The translations under genes and the position numbers were made by a program. From assembly GCF_002368115.1 (NCBI RefSeq), contig NZ_AP018316.1:2260927-2324926 (forward strand): 64,000 nt of DNA, written 5' to 3'. Position 1 is the first letter of the stretch. Every line of letters begins with the position of its first letter. Source of the stretch: Dolichospermum compactum NIES-806. Its GTDB lineage: Bacteria > Cyanobacteriota > Cyanobacteriia > Cyanobacteriales > Nostocaceae. The notes under the pieces were generated by a model that saw nothing but the letters and a program-made list of their open reading frames with translations, had not been told where the DNA came from and did no database searches. Positions 1-8,112 of the stretch are shown piece after piece.

Positions 1-378
1 TTGGCTGAAGTAAAAGACCATCCCCACAAAGATGCTATCCTCCAGACGATGTTGGCTATTTCCTGGGAAACCAAAATGCTGCAATGGGAATATGATCCAT
101 CCGATGGTGAAATCCGCGCTATCATCGAATTTCCTCTGGAAGACTCCATGCTCACCGAGAGACAATTTAACCGTTGTCTGAGCGGATTAATCCAAATTGT
201 GGATACCATTGCCCTACCGCGTTTGCAAGAGGTAATGGAAACAGGAGCAGATCCGGGCAATCTGGACTTAGGAGAAAGATTATTGTTGAGTATTCAAGAA
301 CAAGCTCCTGGATTATTAGAACTCCTAGAAAAAGCTATGGAAGCGCGGAAAAAGCGCGGTAGTTTTGCCGATGATTAA
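1..378 (+). CDS. YbjN-domain protein, possibly 5'-truncated by window edge
   Basis: About 125 residues reading from a TTG at base 1, so the true start may lie outside the window. The protein is acidic with a central segment (FPLEDSMLTERQFNRCLSGL) and a long C-terminal helix, the pattern of the cyanobacterial YbjN / type III secretion chaperone-like family. These are small single-domain proteins with no established catalytic role. It is followed 78 bases later by a DUF3318 gene on the same strand. Family call is moderate; function is unknown. Confidence 0.6.
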   Translation: MAEVKDHPHKDAILQTMLAISWETKMLQWEYDPSDGEIRAIIEFPLEDSMLTERQFNRCLSGLIQIVDTIALPRLQEVMETGADPGNLDLGERLLLSIQEQAPGLLELLEKAMEARKKRGSFADD

Positions 379-456
379 GGTGGATAACTACTGAAATCCC
401 TAGACTGCAAAGTGATAACCTGATCATATACTGAAATTTTGTAAGGCTGGATTTTT

Positions 457-1098
457 ATGACATCCTATGCAACCTCCTCTGCTAAAGCAGAAATGAGTGA
501 ACTCCGGCGGTTAAAAAGCTTGTTACCCCCAGAATTGCAAAGTTGGGTAACAGTTGAAGGCACAATAGAGGTTAATCCATCCCTGATTCGTTGCGAAGAG
601 ATTGGCAAGGACCAAGTAGAAATTCAAATTGACTTGGTAAAATGGGATGCTCTGGCAATGGATCAGCGTAATTTGCTGTTTTGGCACGAAGTTGCTCGCA
701 TTCAAAATGACACAATTCCCAAGGATGGTTGGGAAATGGCAGCACTAGCTATTGGTTTGGGTGGTGCTGTAGGTGAGTTATGGGTACAAGATGGATTATT
801 GCTAGTATTGGCTTTAGCACTTTGTGGTGTGTCCGGTTGGAGATTGTATCAAAAAAATAATGGTGGTAAACAAATTAAAGAATTGCTGGATGCGGACGAA
901 AAAGCGATCGCTCTAGCAACCCGCTTTGGCTATAGTTTACCTAACGCCTATAAAAGTCTTGGTAGTGCCTTAAAAACTTTGGTGGAAACCACTCCTAGCA
1001 AACGTCAGCGTTCTCGATATGAAGCCAGACTTTCTGCTCTCAAACGGAGCGCCAACAAGGCTAAAACTAAATCGAGGAACGAGGATTCTGGTCTGTAA
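457..1098 (+). CDS. DUF3318 domain membrane protein
   Basis: 213 residues. The N-terminal half (SELRRLKSLLPPELQSWV, then a conserved LFWHEVARIQ segment) and a central pair of hydrophobic stretches around residues 95-130 match the cyanobacterial DUF3318 family. The C-terminal third is basic (KRQRSRYEARLSALKR) and likely cytosolic. The HEVAR segment resembles a metalloprotease-like HExxx start but lacks a second HxxH element, so no enzyme activity is claimed. Start ATG at 457 is the first in frame. No function is established for the family. Confidence 0.75.
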   Translation: MTSYATSSAKAEMSELRRLKSLLPPELQSWVTVEGTIEVNPSLIRCEEIGKDQVEIQIDLVKWDALAMDQRNLLFWHEVARIQNDTIPKDGWEMAALAIGLGGAVGELWVQDGLLLVLALALCGVSGWRLYQKNNGGKQIKELLDADEKAIALATRFGYSLPNAYKSLGSALKTLVETTPSKRQRSRYEARLSALKRSANKAKTKSRNEDSGL

Positions 1099-1770
1099 AA
1101 TCTTCATAGCTAGTGGGTTGGGTGTTGCCCACCCCACAAGGATATAGATTCATCCTCTGTCTTCTATTGTCCTCTTTCTTGCTCCTGACTCCTTCACGCC
1201 ATATTAAAACTTTATCAAACTTTATTATTTCGCTCATCAAAAATTTTTAAATAATTCAATCGCTGCAATATTTTATAATTTTGGAAAGTCATAGATTACA
1301 AAAATACCGGAATCCCATCATTCACCTTCGCAACTAATAAAACTTCCCATTCTCACTTCTTAACAACTGTACTTTGGAAGACAATTATTTTTACAAATAC
1401 CTCTAACTTAGTGTTAGAGACAAGTTATATAGCGGTATGCACTTTTTGTAAAATACATTCAGTAAATCAAAAACCTGTAGGGGCAGGGTTTCCTTGCTCT
1501 CGATTGTATAGCATCCGACTTCTTCCTCCTCCTCCGGGGAAATTTGAAATCCATACCTACCGAGTCTAAATAGATCCATAAATTGGCGGAAATATTGACT
1601 GACATATTCACAACAGTAAAAACGTTGTAAATCGCTGCTATTGTGAAGCTTTATTGGTGATATTTTCTCTAATCTTTGAAAATCTACCAACTTGTGATTC
1701 ATCAGACAGATTAAAGGTAAGGTTAATTGTTTTTCTAAAGAAAAATAACGTTGAGCAAATTAGATTATAT
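1099..1770. other. Gene-free stretch with degenerate repeats
   Basis: No convincing gene. A reading frame on the minus strand (1403-1702) is interrupted in character: part of it reads through a GTAGGGGCAGGG-type intergenic repeat and an unusual run of glutamates, so it is judged non-coding. The last 120 bases upstream of 1771 should carry the promoter of the STAS-sugar transferase gene, but no clear -35/-10 pair is seen. Confidence 0.5.
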
Positions 1771-2820
1771 ATGGCAACTAAAGTCCAGAGTTTTATGAGT
1801 AGCCAACCCATATCAGTAGATTTTTCAGTGACTTATTTAGAAGGCGCAGCCATCTTGCAAGTTCCAGTGAGGTTAACTGTACTTGAAGCTGTCAATTTTA
1901 AACAAACTTGCCAAAACTTAATTCAAGCGGATATACCACCTGGACAAATTTTCATTGATTTTCAAAATACTACTTTTATGGATAGTAGTGGTTTAGGTTC
2001 TTTAGTCAGTAACTTTAAAAGTTCTCAAGAAAAGGGAATTAAAGTCACATTGCGTCAGGTTACACCCCAAGTCATGGCAGTTTTAAATCTGACGGGATTA
2101 GATCAGGTATTTCCTATTGAATCTCTTCACAACCTCACATTAATAGCAACAGATAATTTAACAGATGCCGGAAAAAATAATGCTCGCAAAGTAGATCCAC
2201 TTCCTCAAACTCATAACTCCGTAGCATCTTGGATGAAACGGGCCATTGATATTGTGGGATCATTGGTGGGATTAGTAATTACATCTATTTTATTTATTCC
2301 CATAGCGATCGCCATTCAAATTGATGATCCCGGTCCGATTTTATTTCAGCAAACCCGTTGTGGCTGGATGGGTAAGCGGTTTGCAATTTGGAAATTTCGC
2401 TCTATGTGTGTAGACGCCGAAGCCAGAAAATCCCAAATCAAAAACCAAGCCGAAGGTGCTTTCTTTAAAAATGACAATGATCCCCGAATCACTAAAGTAG
2501 GTAAATTTTTACGCCGTACCAGTCTCGATGAACTACCTCAATTTTGGAATGTTCTCAAAGGGGAAATGAGTTTAGTCGGGACTCGACCACCTACACCTGA
2601 TGAAGTAGAACGCTACGAAGTCCCAGAATGGCAACGTTTGGACGTTAAACCAGGCATGACTGGTGAATGGCAAGTTAACGGTCGCTCTAAAGTTCGGAGT
2701 TTTGAAGATGTGATTCGGTTAGATTTACAGTATCAGCAAAATTGGACTTTAGTTTACGATTTAAAGTTAATTTTCAAAACCATCGCCATTTTGTTTAATA
2801 AAAACAGTGGGGCTGTTTAA
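1771..2820 (+). CDS. STAS domain-sugar transferase fusion (undecaprenyl-phosphate sugar phosphotransferase type)
   Basis: About 349 residues from ATG 1771; the open frame extends upstream to 1654 but that part looks non-coding. Residues ~15-125 form a STAS (anti-sigma antagonist) domain with the phosphorylatable-serine motif FMDSSGLGSL. A linker leads to a membrane helix (~155-180) and a bacterial sugar transferase domain: KRAIDIVGS, DDPGPILFQQTR, WKFRSMCVDAEA, GTRPPTPDEV and KPGMTGEWQVNGRS, all diagnostic of the PglC/WcaJ family that loads a sugar phosphate onto undecaprenyl phosphate at the inner membrane to begin polysaccharide synthesis. Fusion with STAS suggests control by a partner-switching kinase. 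The substrate sugar is unknown. It stands alone, without a visible exopolysaccharide operon. Confidence 0.88.
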   Translation: MATKVQSFMSSQPISVDFSVTYLEGAAILQVPVRLTVLEAVNFKQTCQNLIQADIPPGQIFIDFQNTTFMDSSGLGSLVSNFKSSQEKGIKVTLRQVTPQVMAVLNLTGLDQVFPIESLHNLTLIATDNLTDAGKNNARKVDPLPQTHNSVASWMKRAIDIVGSLVGLVITSILFIPIAIAIQIDDPGPILFQQTRCGWMGKRFAIWKFRSMCVDAEARKSQIKNQAEGAFFKNDNDPRITKVGKFLRRTSLDELPQFWNVLKGEMSLVGTRPPTPDEVERYEVPEWQRLDVKPGMTGEWQVNGRSKVRSFEDVIRLDLQYQQNWTLVYDLKLIFKTIAILFNKNSGAV

Positions 2821-3157
2821 ATTATCTACTCCTAAACTAAATTTGCAAATTTATCTATGCAATTTACCCAAGTCATCAATCGGCTTGGGCTTATTTTTAT
2901 GAAAGGGAACAGGAAGCAACAGAGAAAAGGAAAACTCAGCCGCTTCCAAGGGGCAGTGTTGGCACCAATCCAGAAAAATATGGCTTTGCAGCTAATTTGT
3001 CTCTTTTTTTCCGCCTTCCCCGTTCCCCTTGTTCAGAAAGTAATCAACTGTAGAATATGTTACTATTTAGAGAAAACCTATTCATACAATTGCAGTTCAG
3101 ATATTTGTAAGCAAGTTGAATAAGTATTTGCTTCCATGAAAACATACATGAGGTTTA
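2821..3157. other. Intergenic, no supported gene
   Basis: An open frame at 2857-3123 has no recognisable homology, a poor ribosome site and composition like neighbouring non-coding DNA; it is not called. The stretch must contain the rsfS promoter, but no confident box is seen. Confidence 0.4.
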
Positions 3158-3595
3158 ATGACTGAATCTTTAAGAGGGAATTTCCCATTGACAAAAAACG
3201 CTGTGAGCAAACCTAAAACTGACACAGAAGCCACAAGCAAAAATTTAGCTTTAACCATTGCTGAGGCGGCTTTAGACCGCAAAGCTGTCGAAATTGTCCT
3301 GCTTGATGTGGCAGAAATCTCTTACCTGTCCGATTACTTTGTGATGATGACTGGTTACTCTAAAGTACAAGTGAGAGCGATCGCTGACGCAATTGCCGGA
3401 CAAGTGGAAATTGACTGGCAACGACGACCCCTCAGAACCGAAGGAAAAGCCGAGGGAACTTGGGTACTCCAAGATTATGGTGATGTTATCGTCCATATCA
3501 TGATGCCAAGGGAACGGGAGTTTTATAATTTAGAAGCGTTCTGGGGACACGCGGAACGTATTCCCATACCAAACTCCGATAATGTTGGGGGTTAA
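3158..3595 (+). CDS. rsfS: Ribosomal silencing factor RsfS
   Basis: 145 residues. The core DUF143/Iojap domain spans ~30-135, with IAEAALDRKAVEIVLLDV, SDYFVMMTGYSKVQVRAIADAI, the RTEGKAEGTWVLQDYGDVIVHIM signature region and the EREFYNLEAFWGHAE tail. RsfS binds ribosomal protein L14 on the large subunit and blocks subunit joining when nutrients are short. A ~25-residue N-terminal extension precedes the domain; the ATG at 3158 follows a GAGG-like site. It is followed after 5 bases by the CGLD27 gene, so the two are probably co-transcribed. Confidence 0.93.
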   Translation: MTESLRGNFPLTKNAVSKPKTDTEATSKNLALTIAEAALDRKAVEIVLLDVAEISYLSDYFVMMTGYSKVQVRAIADAIAGQVEIDWQRRPLRTEGKAEGTWVLQDYGDVIVHIMMPREREFYNLEAFWGHAERIPIPNSDNVGG

Positions 3596-3600
3596 CCAAT

Positions 3601-4101
3601 ATGATGCGATCCTCTCTAGAGAATTGCCCAGTTCCTACGGAACAACAACCGCTGAATGAGTACGAAGAGCTAAAAAATGCTTGGCTATTTCGAGATAGTA
3701 CCCTAAGTTGGGGTAACTACACCCAAAAAATGTTTTGGATTTGGGCTTGGTCTTGGTTAATAGCCGGACCTGTGGCAGCAGCCAGCTTTCCTCCCCAAAA
3801 GCAGATTTTTAATTTTCTTCTTTGTGGATCTGGCGCTGCTAGTGTAACTGTAGTGCTAGTATTGGTACGGTTATATTTAGGTTGGTTCTATGTGCGCGAT
3901 CGCCTTTACAGTCCCACCGTATTTTATGAAGAATCTGGTTGGTACGACGGACAAACCTGGACAAAACCCCCAGAAGTCATGAGCCGCGATCGCCTAATTG
4001 TTACCTACGAAATCAAACCCATTTTCCAACGCTTGCAAATTACCTTTGCAGCCTTGGCTCTAATGTATCTTATTGGTACTATAGTTTGGCATTTCTTGTA
4101 A
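3601..4101 (+). CDS. CGLD27 family (DUF1230) membrane protein
   Basis: 166 residues with three predicted membrane segments (~42-62, 70-92, 143-163). The segment NCPVPTEQQPLNEYEELKN near the N-terminus, RLYLGWFYVRDRLYSPTV and YEESGWYDGQTWTKP are characteristic of CGLD27, a family conserved in the green lineage and diatoms and in cyanobacteria. Work on the plant and algal family implicates it in photosynthetic acclimation, particularly iron limitation; that role is inferred here only by family. It lies 5 bases downstream of rsfS, a pairing that suggests one operon. Confidence 0.88.
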   Translation: MMRSSLENCPVPTEQQPLNEYEELKNAWLFRDSTLSWGNYTQKMFWIWAWSWLIAGPVAAASFPPQKQIFNFLLCGSGAASVTVVLVLVRLYLGWFYVRDRLYSPTVFYEESGWYDGQTWTKPPEVMSRDRLIVTYEIKPIFQRLQITFAALALMYLIGTIVWHFL

Positions 4102-4130
4102 ATACTTATTAGTCATTAGTCATTGGTAAA

Positions 4131-4178
4131 ACAACCGACAACTGACAACCGACAACCGACAACCGACAACTGACAATT
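4131..4178 (+). repeat. Heptameric short tandem repeat (STRR)
   Basis: Six adjoining heptamers of the form ACAACCG or ACAACTG followed by a partial unit, directly before the asparaginase gene. Heptameric STRRs of this kind are typical of heterocystous cyanobacteria. Preceded by AGTCATTAGTCATTGG, another common intergenic repeat. Confidence 0.85.
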
Positions 4179-4198
4179 CACAAAATAGATATAAACCC

Positions 4199-5152
4199 AT
4201 GACAATGGGAAAACGCACTCAAGCCGCAGCACTGGAAGTCCGGTTGCTGCGTGAAGGTATTATCGAATCTCGGCATATAGTCCAGGCTGTAGTTAGTGAT
4301 GACCGGGGACGGGTACTTTCCGTTGCTGGTAACGCTGAAACCGCCGCATTTGTCCGTTCTGCCCTCAAACCATTTCAAGCTCTGGCTGTCACCAGTACAG
4401 GTACAATGGAACGTTATGGTTTGAGCGATCGAGACTTAGCAATCATCACCAGTTCCCACAAAGGCAGCATGGAACAGGTGAGGCAGGTATTTAACATTCT
4501 GTGGCGGGCAGATATTGACATCAATTCCCTGCATTGCCCAATCCCTAAAGATAAACGTAGTTCTCTAGAATATAACTGCTCTGGTAAACATGCAGGAATG
4601 TTAGCTGTTTGTCAGCAACGCCATTGGCCATTAACTAACTACTTGGATCGTAAACACCCAGTCCAACAGTTGATTATCACCAAAATAGCCGAATTGCTGC
4701 GAATGCCAGCGGAAGAATTTCTCACCGCCCATGATGACTGCGGCGCACCAACATATCTCATGCAACTCAGTCAAATGGCATCACTATATGCTGTTTTATC
4801 TTCCAGCAATAGCGTAGATATGGAACGCATTGTCCGCGCCATGAACCATCACCCCACAATGGTAGCAGGTGAAGGGGAATTTGATACAGAATTGATGCGT
4901 CTCACTCCTGGTGAACTGGTTAGTAAATCTGGGGCAGAAGGAGTACAGTGTATAGGCAGACTTGGTGAAGGTATGGGATTAGCTATTAAAGTCATGGATG
5001 GCTCAAAACGCGCTAAATATGCTGTAGCTATTCACATCCTCCAACAAATGGGTTGGATTACTCCCAGCGTTGCCCAAAGCCTCTCTGAGAAATTTATGAA
5101 CCTGGGGAAATACAAGCGTTTGGAAGTAATTGGAGAATTATCGCTTTTGTAG
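4199..5152 (+). CDS. L-asparaginase, class 3 (Rhizobium etli ReAV-like)
   Basis: 317 residues. It carries the full active-site set of the pfam06089 family: the SxxK pair in FVRSALKPFQAL (~residues 59-70), the second serine in TSSHKGSMEQV, and the zinc ligands in YNCSGKHAGML (Cys and Lys) and HDDCGAPTYL (Cys). These enzymes hydrolyse L-asparagine to aspartate and ammonia in the cytosol and are unrelated in fold to E. coli AnsA/AnsB and to plant-type Ntn enzymes. Relevance here may be nitrogen recycling, since heterocystous strains handle Asn/Arg-rich reserves, but that is inference. ATG at 4199 or 4205 could both serve. Confidence 0.9.
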   Translation: MTMGKRTQAAALEVRLLREGIIESRHIVQAVVSDDRGRVLSVAGNAETAAFVRSALKPFQALAVTSTGTMERYGLSDRDLAIITSSHKGSMEQVRQVFNILWRADIDINSLHCPIPKDKRSSLEYNCSGKHAGMLAVCQQRHWPLTNYLDRKHPVQQLIITKIAELLRMPAEEFLTAHDDCGAPTYLMQLSQMASLYAVLSSSNSVDMERIVRAMNHHPTMVAGEGEFDTELMRLTPGELVSKSGAEGVQCIGRLGEGMGLAIKVMDGSKRAKYAVAIHILQQMGWITPSVAQSLSEKFMNLGKYKRLEVIGELSLL

Positions 5153-5212
5153 TTGACAAACTTTTGACTTCGCGCTATATTGAAGGAGTAGAGAGAAACG
5201 CGACGAAGGCGA

Positions 5213-5289
<77 letters not shown>

Positions 5290-5300
5290 AATTAAAAAAT

Positions 5301-5340
5301 AAATCCCTGTAATCCTCCAAGGTTACAGGGATTTGTTTTA
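5301..5340 (+). terminator. Rho-independent terminator of tRNA-fMet
   Basis: Perfect 12-bp stem AAATCCCTGTAA / TTACAGGGATTT with a 10-nt loop, then GTTTTA. Starts 12 bases after the tRNA CCA end. Confidence 0.85.
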
Positions 5341-5395
5341 TGAACGCAGGGACGCAGGGCCTACGCCCAGGAAATAGTCCAAATTCATCTCGTAC

Positions 5396-5734
5396 TTATT
5401 CACCACAGGAACGAGGGGATAAAAGTCCAGAATTGAGGCGAAATTCTGCTAGATATGTTTCTAAAACTTGAAATTGGGAAATATTCAAGCTGTAATAAAT
5501 CCAGCGTCCTTCTTGACGGGAATTTACTAGACTTGCTTCTTTGAGGGTTTTGAGATGAAAAGAAAGTTTTGATTGATTTATTTCTAAAGCATCACATAAA
5601 TCACATACACATAGTTCACGCTGACGCAGAAGTTCTATAACACTGATTCTAATGGGATCTGATAGGGCATGAAAACCCGATACTATTAAATTGTGAGTGG
5701 TAATAGGAGAAGTTAGTGGTTTATTTAAGAGCAT
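5396..5734 (-). CDS. ArsR/SmtB family metal-sensing repressor
   Basis: 112 residues with a winged helix-turn-helix: HALSDPIRISVIELL, then ELCVCDLCDAL (a CxC...C motif on the recognition-side helix as in As(III)/Bi/Cd sensors of the alpha-3 type), INQSKLSFHLKTLKEASLV and the wing RQEGRWIYYSL. Such proteins repress transport or detoxification genes until a thiophilic ion binds. No arsenic gene lies next to it; the nearest divergent gene encodes an alpha/beta hydrolase. A 26-bp perfect palindrome starts 30 bases upstream and is a candidate operator for autoregulation. Confidence 0.9.
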   Translation of the reverse strand: MLLNKPLTSPITTHNLIVSGFHALSDPIRISVIELLRQRELCVCDLCDALEINQSKLSFHLKTLKEASLVNSRQEGRWIYYSLNISQFQVLETYLAEFRLNSGLLSPRSCGE

Positions 5735-5763
5735 TAGGTATCTATCCTGATGATACTTTATTT

Positions 5764-5789
5764 TATATATAGGCGATCGCCTATATATA
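5764..5789. promoter_or_regulatory. 26-bp perfect palindrome, candidate ArsR operator
   Basis: Left arm TATATATAGGCGA and its exact complement meet at the centre of a GCGATCGC (HIP1) octamer. It lies 30-55 bases upstream of the arsR start, inside what must be its promoter region. ArsR/SmtB proteins bind AT-rich dyads, often containing ATA/TAT half-sites, so an operator role is plausible. It could also be an ordinary HIP1 site that happens to sit in alternating AT sequence. Confidence 0.45.
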
Positions 5790-5815
5790 TTAAGTTTAGT
5801 TAAGCAGATGATAAA

Positions 5816-5849
5816 TCCCTGATTTCTTCTATCATGAAGAAATCAGGGA
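5816..5849 (-). terminator. Perfect 14-bp hairpin, likely terminator of a lost minus-strand gene
   Basis: Arms TCCCTGATTTCTTC and GAAGAAATCAGGGA with a 6-nt loop. On the minus strand it begins 9 bases after the stop of a coding remnant (5858-5967) and is followed by TTTAT, so it most likely ended that former gene. It now sits in the arsR leader region between divergent genes. Confidence 0.5.
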
Positions 5850-5857
5850 AGATAATA

Positions 5858-5967
5858 TTATTGCTTTTGCTGTAATTCCGCATCAATTAATTTTTGAAAT
5901 TCCGTCAATAATAGATAAACTCTGGCAATATGCTGTATATTTTTATTAATTGAAATTTGATAGAAAA
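5858..5967 (-). pseudogene. C-terminal coding remnant, unknown protein
   Basis: The minus strand reads about 36 sense codons ending NIQHIARVYLLLTEFQK...DAELQQKQ and a TAA at 5858, with a hairpin just after. There is no ATG and an in-frame TAG just upstream, so only the tail of a gene remains. The helical, coding-like composition and correctly placed terminator support a real relic. The parent family is not recognised. Confidence 0.35.
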
Positions 5968-6864
5968 ATGACAACTACAACTGAGCATTTACAAATTTTA
6001 GAAAAACGGGTTTGGATTTGGAGAGATTACCAAATTCAATATACTGTGATGGGTACAGGACAGCCTTTGGTACTAATTCACGGTTTTGGTGCATCCATTG
6101 GTCATTGGCGCAAAAATATCCCGGTTTTGGCTAATGCTGGTTATCAGGTGTTTGCATTAGATTTGTTGGGATTTGGTGGTTCTGATAAAGCTGTTATAGA
6201 TTATAGCATGAATGTGTGGGCAGAATTATTAAAAGATTTTTGCAATGCACATATTCAAACACCAGCAATATTTATTGGTAATTCTATTGGCGCTCTTTTA
6301 AGTTTAATTGTTTTAACAGAATATCCAGAAATTGCGGCTGGAGGGGTCTTAATTAACTCTGCTGGTGGTTTGAGTCACCGTCCCCATGAATTAAATCCAG
6401 TTTTGCGAGTTGTAATGGCAACTTTTAACAAATTAGTGGCTAACCCAGTTACAGGTAAATTCGTTTTTAACCGTATTCGTCAAAAATCGCAAATTCGCCG
6501 GACTTTATATCAAGTATATAGCGATCGCACTGCTGTGACAGATGAACTTGTAGATTTACTTTATAGCCCATCTTGTGACCCAGGAGCGCAAGAAGTTTTT
6601 GCTTCTATTCTCACCGCACCTCCCGGTCCTAGTCCAGAGGAATTATTACCGAAGTTGAAATTTCCGTTATTAGTAATTTGGGGTGCAGAAGATCCTTGGA
6701 CACCAATCACGGGAGCGAATATCTATGAAGCAGCGCGAGAAAATGGTCAAAATATTAAAGTTGTTCCTATTCCCGGCGCTGGACATTGTCCCCATGATGA
6801 AGTTCCAGATATTGTTAATAGTGAAATTATTGATTGGTTAGGAGAAGTAACGGGTAATGGGTAA
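5968..6864 (+). CDS. Alpha/beta hydrolase fold protein
   Basis: About 298 residues from ATG 5968; an upstream TTG at 5950 is possible but the ATG is preferred. Order of elements: LVLIHGFGASIGHW (oxyanion-hole HGFG, ~residue 40), DLLGFGGSDK, nucleophile elbow GNSIGALL with catalytic Ser, acid residue in WGAEDPWTPI, and the catalytic His in PGAGHCPHDE. The set matches the cyanobacterial/plastid hydrolases related to pheophytinase and haloalkane dehalogenase-like enzymes. The substrate cannot be read from sequence. It ends 9 bases from the convergent end of the DUF262 operon. Confidence 0.85.
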   Translation: MTTTTEHLQILEKRVWIWRDYQIQYTVMGTGQPLVLIHGFGASIGHWRKNIPVLANAGYQVFALDLLGFGGSDKAVIDYSMNVWAELLKDFCNAHIQTPAIFIGNSIGALLSLIVLTEYPEIAAGGVLINSAGGLSHRPHELNPVLRVVMATFNKLVANPVTGKFVFNRIRQKSQIRRTLYQVYSDRTAVTDELVDLLYSPSCDPGAQEVFASILTAPPGPSPEELLPKLKFPLLVIWGAEDPWTPITGANIYEAARENGQNIKVVPIPGAGHCPHDEVPDIVNSEIIDWLGEVTGNG

Positions 6865-6872
6865 TTATTAAT

Positions 6873-7817
6873 TTACTGAATTTTAACACGAATATAACCG
6901 ATAATAATTTTAGTTGGTTTTAAAGGATGAAAATGAAGTCTCCATGCACCTGGAGTCATCCGAATATGCCAACTAAATAATCTTTTTTCTCCATCAAGAC
7001 ATTCAAAAGTTAACTCTTTTTCAAAATTATCTAATCTTGATTTACTTTCTGGTGTTACTTTACTAGCAAAAACATCTTTATTAAAAGTACCTGATATCCA
7101 TTTTTTAGAATATTCTTCAAGTTCAGATAATTTTTTCATAATTTGTTGGAATATAGGATAACCATTATTAATATTTTCTAATTGTTTCTCTACGGAATCA
7201 CAAAATTCTAAATGAGGAAATATCTCTTTTCTGTTATTCCATAAATCTAAACCAGAATTAATATTATCATAAAGACGATTTTTAATCCATTCTTCATGTT
7301 CAATAACATGATTTTTACTACTTGCGTGTTTAACTTCTATAATTTCTTCCAGTAATTCTCCATCTTCGTTATTTGTAATTTGCAGGAGAGATATAACATT
7401 ATTATTCCATAATTCATGGGTTTTGAAACTAACAGATAATACCTTTGATGTATGAGTACAAGCATAAATAAATCCTTGAGGGGTTTCATTATAATCTTCA
7501 CAAGCATATAAGACTTCATTCGACTGAGATTGATCAAAAAATTCATCAAACTCATCAAACTCAAAAAATTGTATACTTAAAATAAAATCCTGTTCAACTT
7601 GATCAACATTTTGATCATTAAGCCATTTAGATATAGGATAATTAGAGGCAAGATTAATATTATGAAAACTATTATAACTTAGTAATTGTTGTTGTATTCC
7701 TTGTTCTAATGCTTCTCTTAAAGTTTGAATAAAGTTAGACATTAATTCTCTAGCTTTATATTCGTCATTTTTTAAAGTCAAAAGACATAATTCATTAAAT
7801 ACCAGTTGAATATCCAT
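6873..7817 (-). CDS. Unknown protein, third gene of DUF262-ATPase operon
   Basis: 314 residues; family not recognised. It starts 3 bases after the stop of the ATPase gene, so it belongs to the same operon. The N-terminal ~100 residues are acidic with an unusual FFEFDEFDEFFDQ tract; the middle is predicted helical; the C-terminal ~45 residues (GEKRLFSWHIRMTPGAWRLHF followed by IIIGYIRVKI) carry conserved-looking basic and aromatic residues that resemble the closing strands of RelE/HigB-like ribonuclease folds. That resemblance is a guess. Very AT-rich with short synonymous codons, unlike uvrA nearby, suggesting transfer. Confidence 0.6.
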   Translation of the reverse strand: MDIQLVFNELCLLTLKNDEYKARELMSNFIQTLREALEQGIQQQLLSYNSFHNINLASNYPISKWLNDQNVDQVEQDFILSIQFFEFDEFDEFFDQSQSNEVLYACEDYNETPQGFIYACTHTSKVLSVSFKTHELWNNNVISLLQITNNEDGELLEEIIEVKHASSKNHVIEHEEWIKNRLYDNINSGLDLWNNRKEIFPHLEFCDSVEKQLENINNGYPIFQQIMKKLSELEEYSKKWISGTFNKDVFASKVTPESKSRLDNFEKELTFECLDGEKRLFSWHIRMTPGAWRLHFHPLKPTKIIIGYIRVKIQ

Positions 7818-7820
7818 TAT

Positions 7821-8112
7821 TTAATCTCCCACTGGTGCTAATAATGCTCTTGAACTTTTATTCCATTCATCAAAGAAATTTTTAGGAATTATATTAATAC
7901 GTCCTTTTTTGTCTAATTTAGGAGAAATAATTTTAATTTCATTCATTTGACTTTGTATTTCAAAAAAGTGTAATTGTACATCTTCTGGCTTAATTTTGCC
8001 ATCATGAACAGCAATTCTTATACCATTTAGAATATGATCACTGTGACTTTCAATGATTAGTTGAATACCATGATTTGCAGCTAAAGCTAATAATTGACCT
8101 AGTTGTGATTGT
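7821..8112 (-). pseudogene. 3' part of AAA ATPase gene (DUF3696-like), cut by IS
   Basis: Codes for the C-terminal ~97 residues of the ATPase whose 5' part is 9290-10120. It resumes with GQSQLGQLLALAANHGIQ and contains LIIESHSDHILNGIRIAV (the Walker B-following D-loop/H-loop region of SMC/OLD-type ATPases) and the DUF3696-type tail LLAPVGD. On the IS side the frame runs into the element without a proper start, so this part is unlikely to be made as a working protein. The downstream unknown gene starts 3 bases later and may now depend on readthrough or an IS-borne promoter. Confidence 0.88.
8106..8112. repeat. Target site duplication, left copy (TGATTGT)
   Basis: The 7-mer TGATTGT at 8106-8112 is repeated at 9290-9296 immediately outside the two ends of the IS4-family element. 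Removing the IS and one copy restores the ATPase reading frame (...HPQGQSQLGQLL...). Confidence 0.88.

Noticed and set aside
1403..1702. 99-codon minus-strand frame
   Set aside because: Passes through an intergenic repeat (GTAGGGGCAGGG) with a poly-Glu run; no recognisable domain and no ribosome site.
2857..3123. 88-codon plus-strand frame before rsfS
   Set aside because: Low-complexity basic sequence, no family likeness, no Shine-Dalgarno.
4131..4178. Heptamer array considered as a CRISPR array
   Set aside because: Units are 7 bases and contiguous with no spacers; it is an STRR. No CRISPR repeat was seen anywhere in the window.
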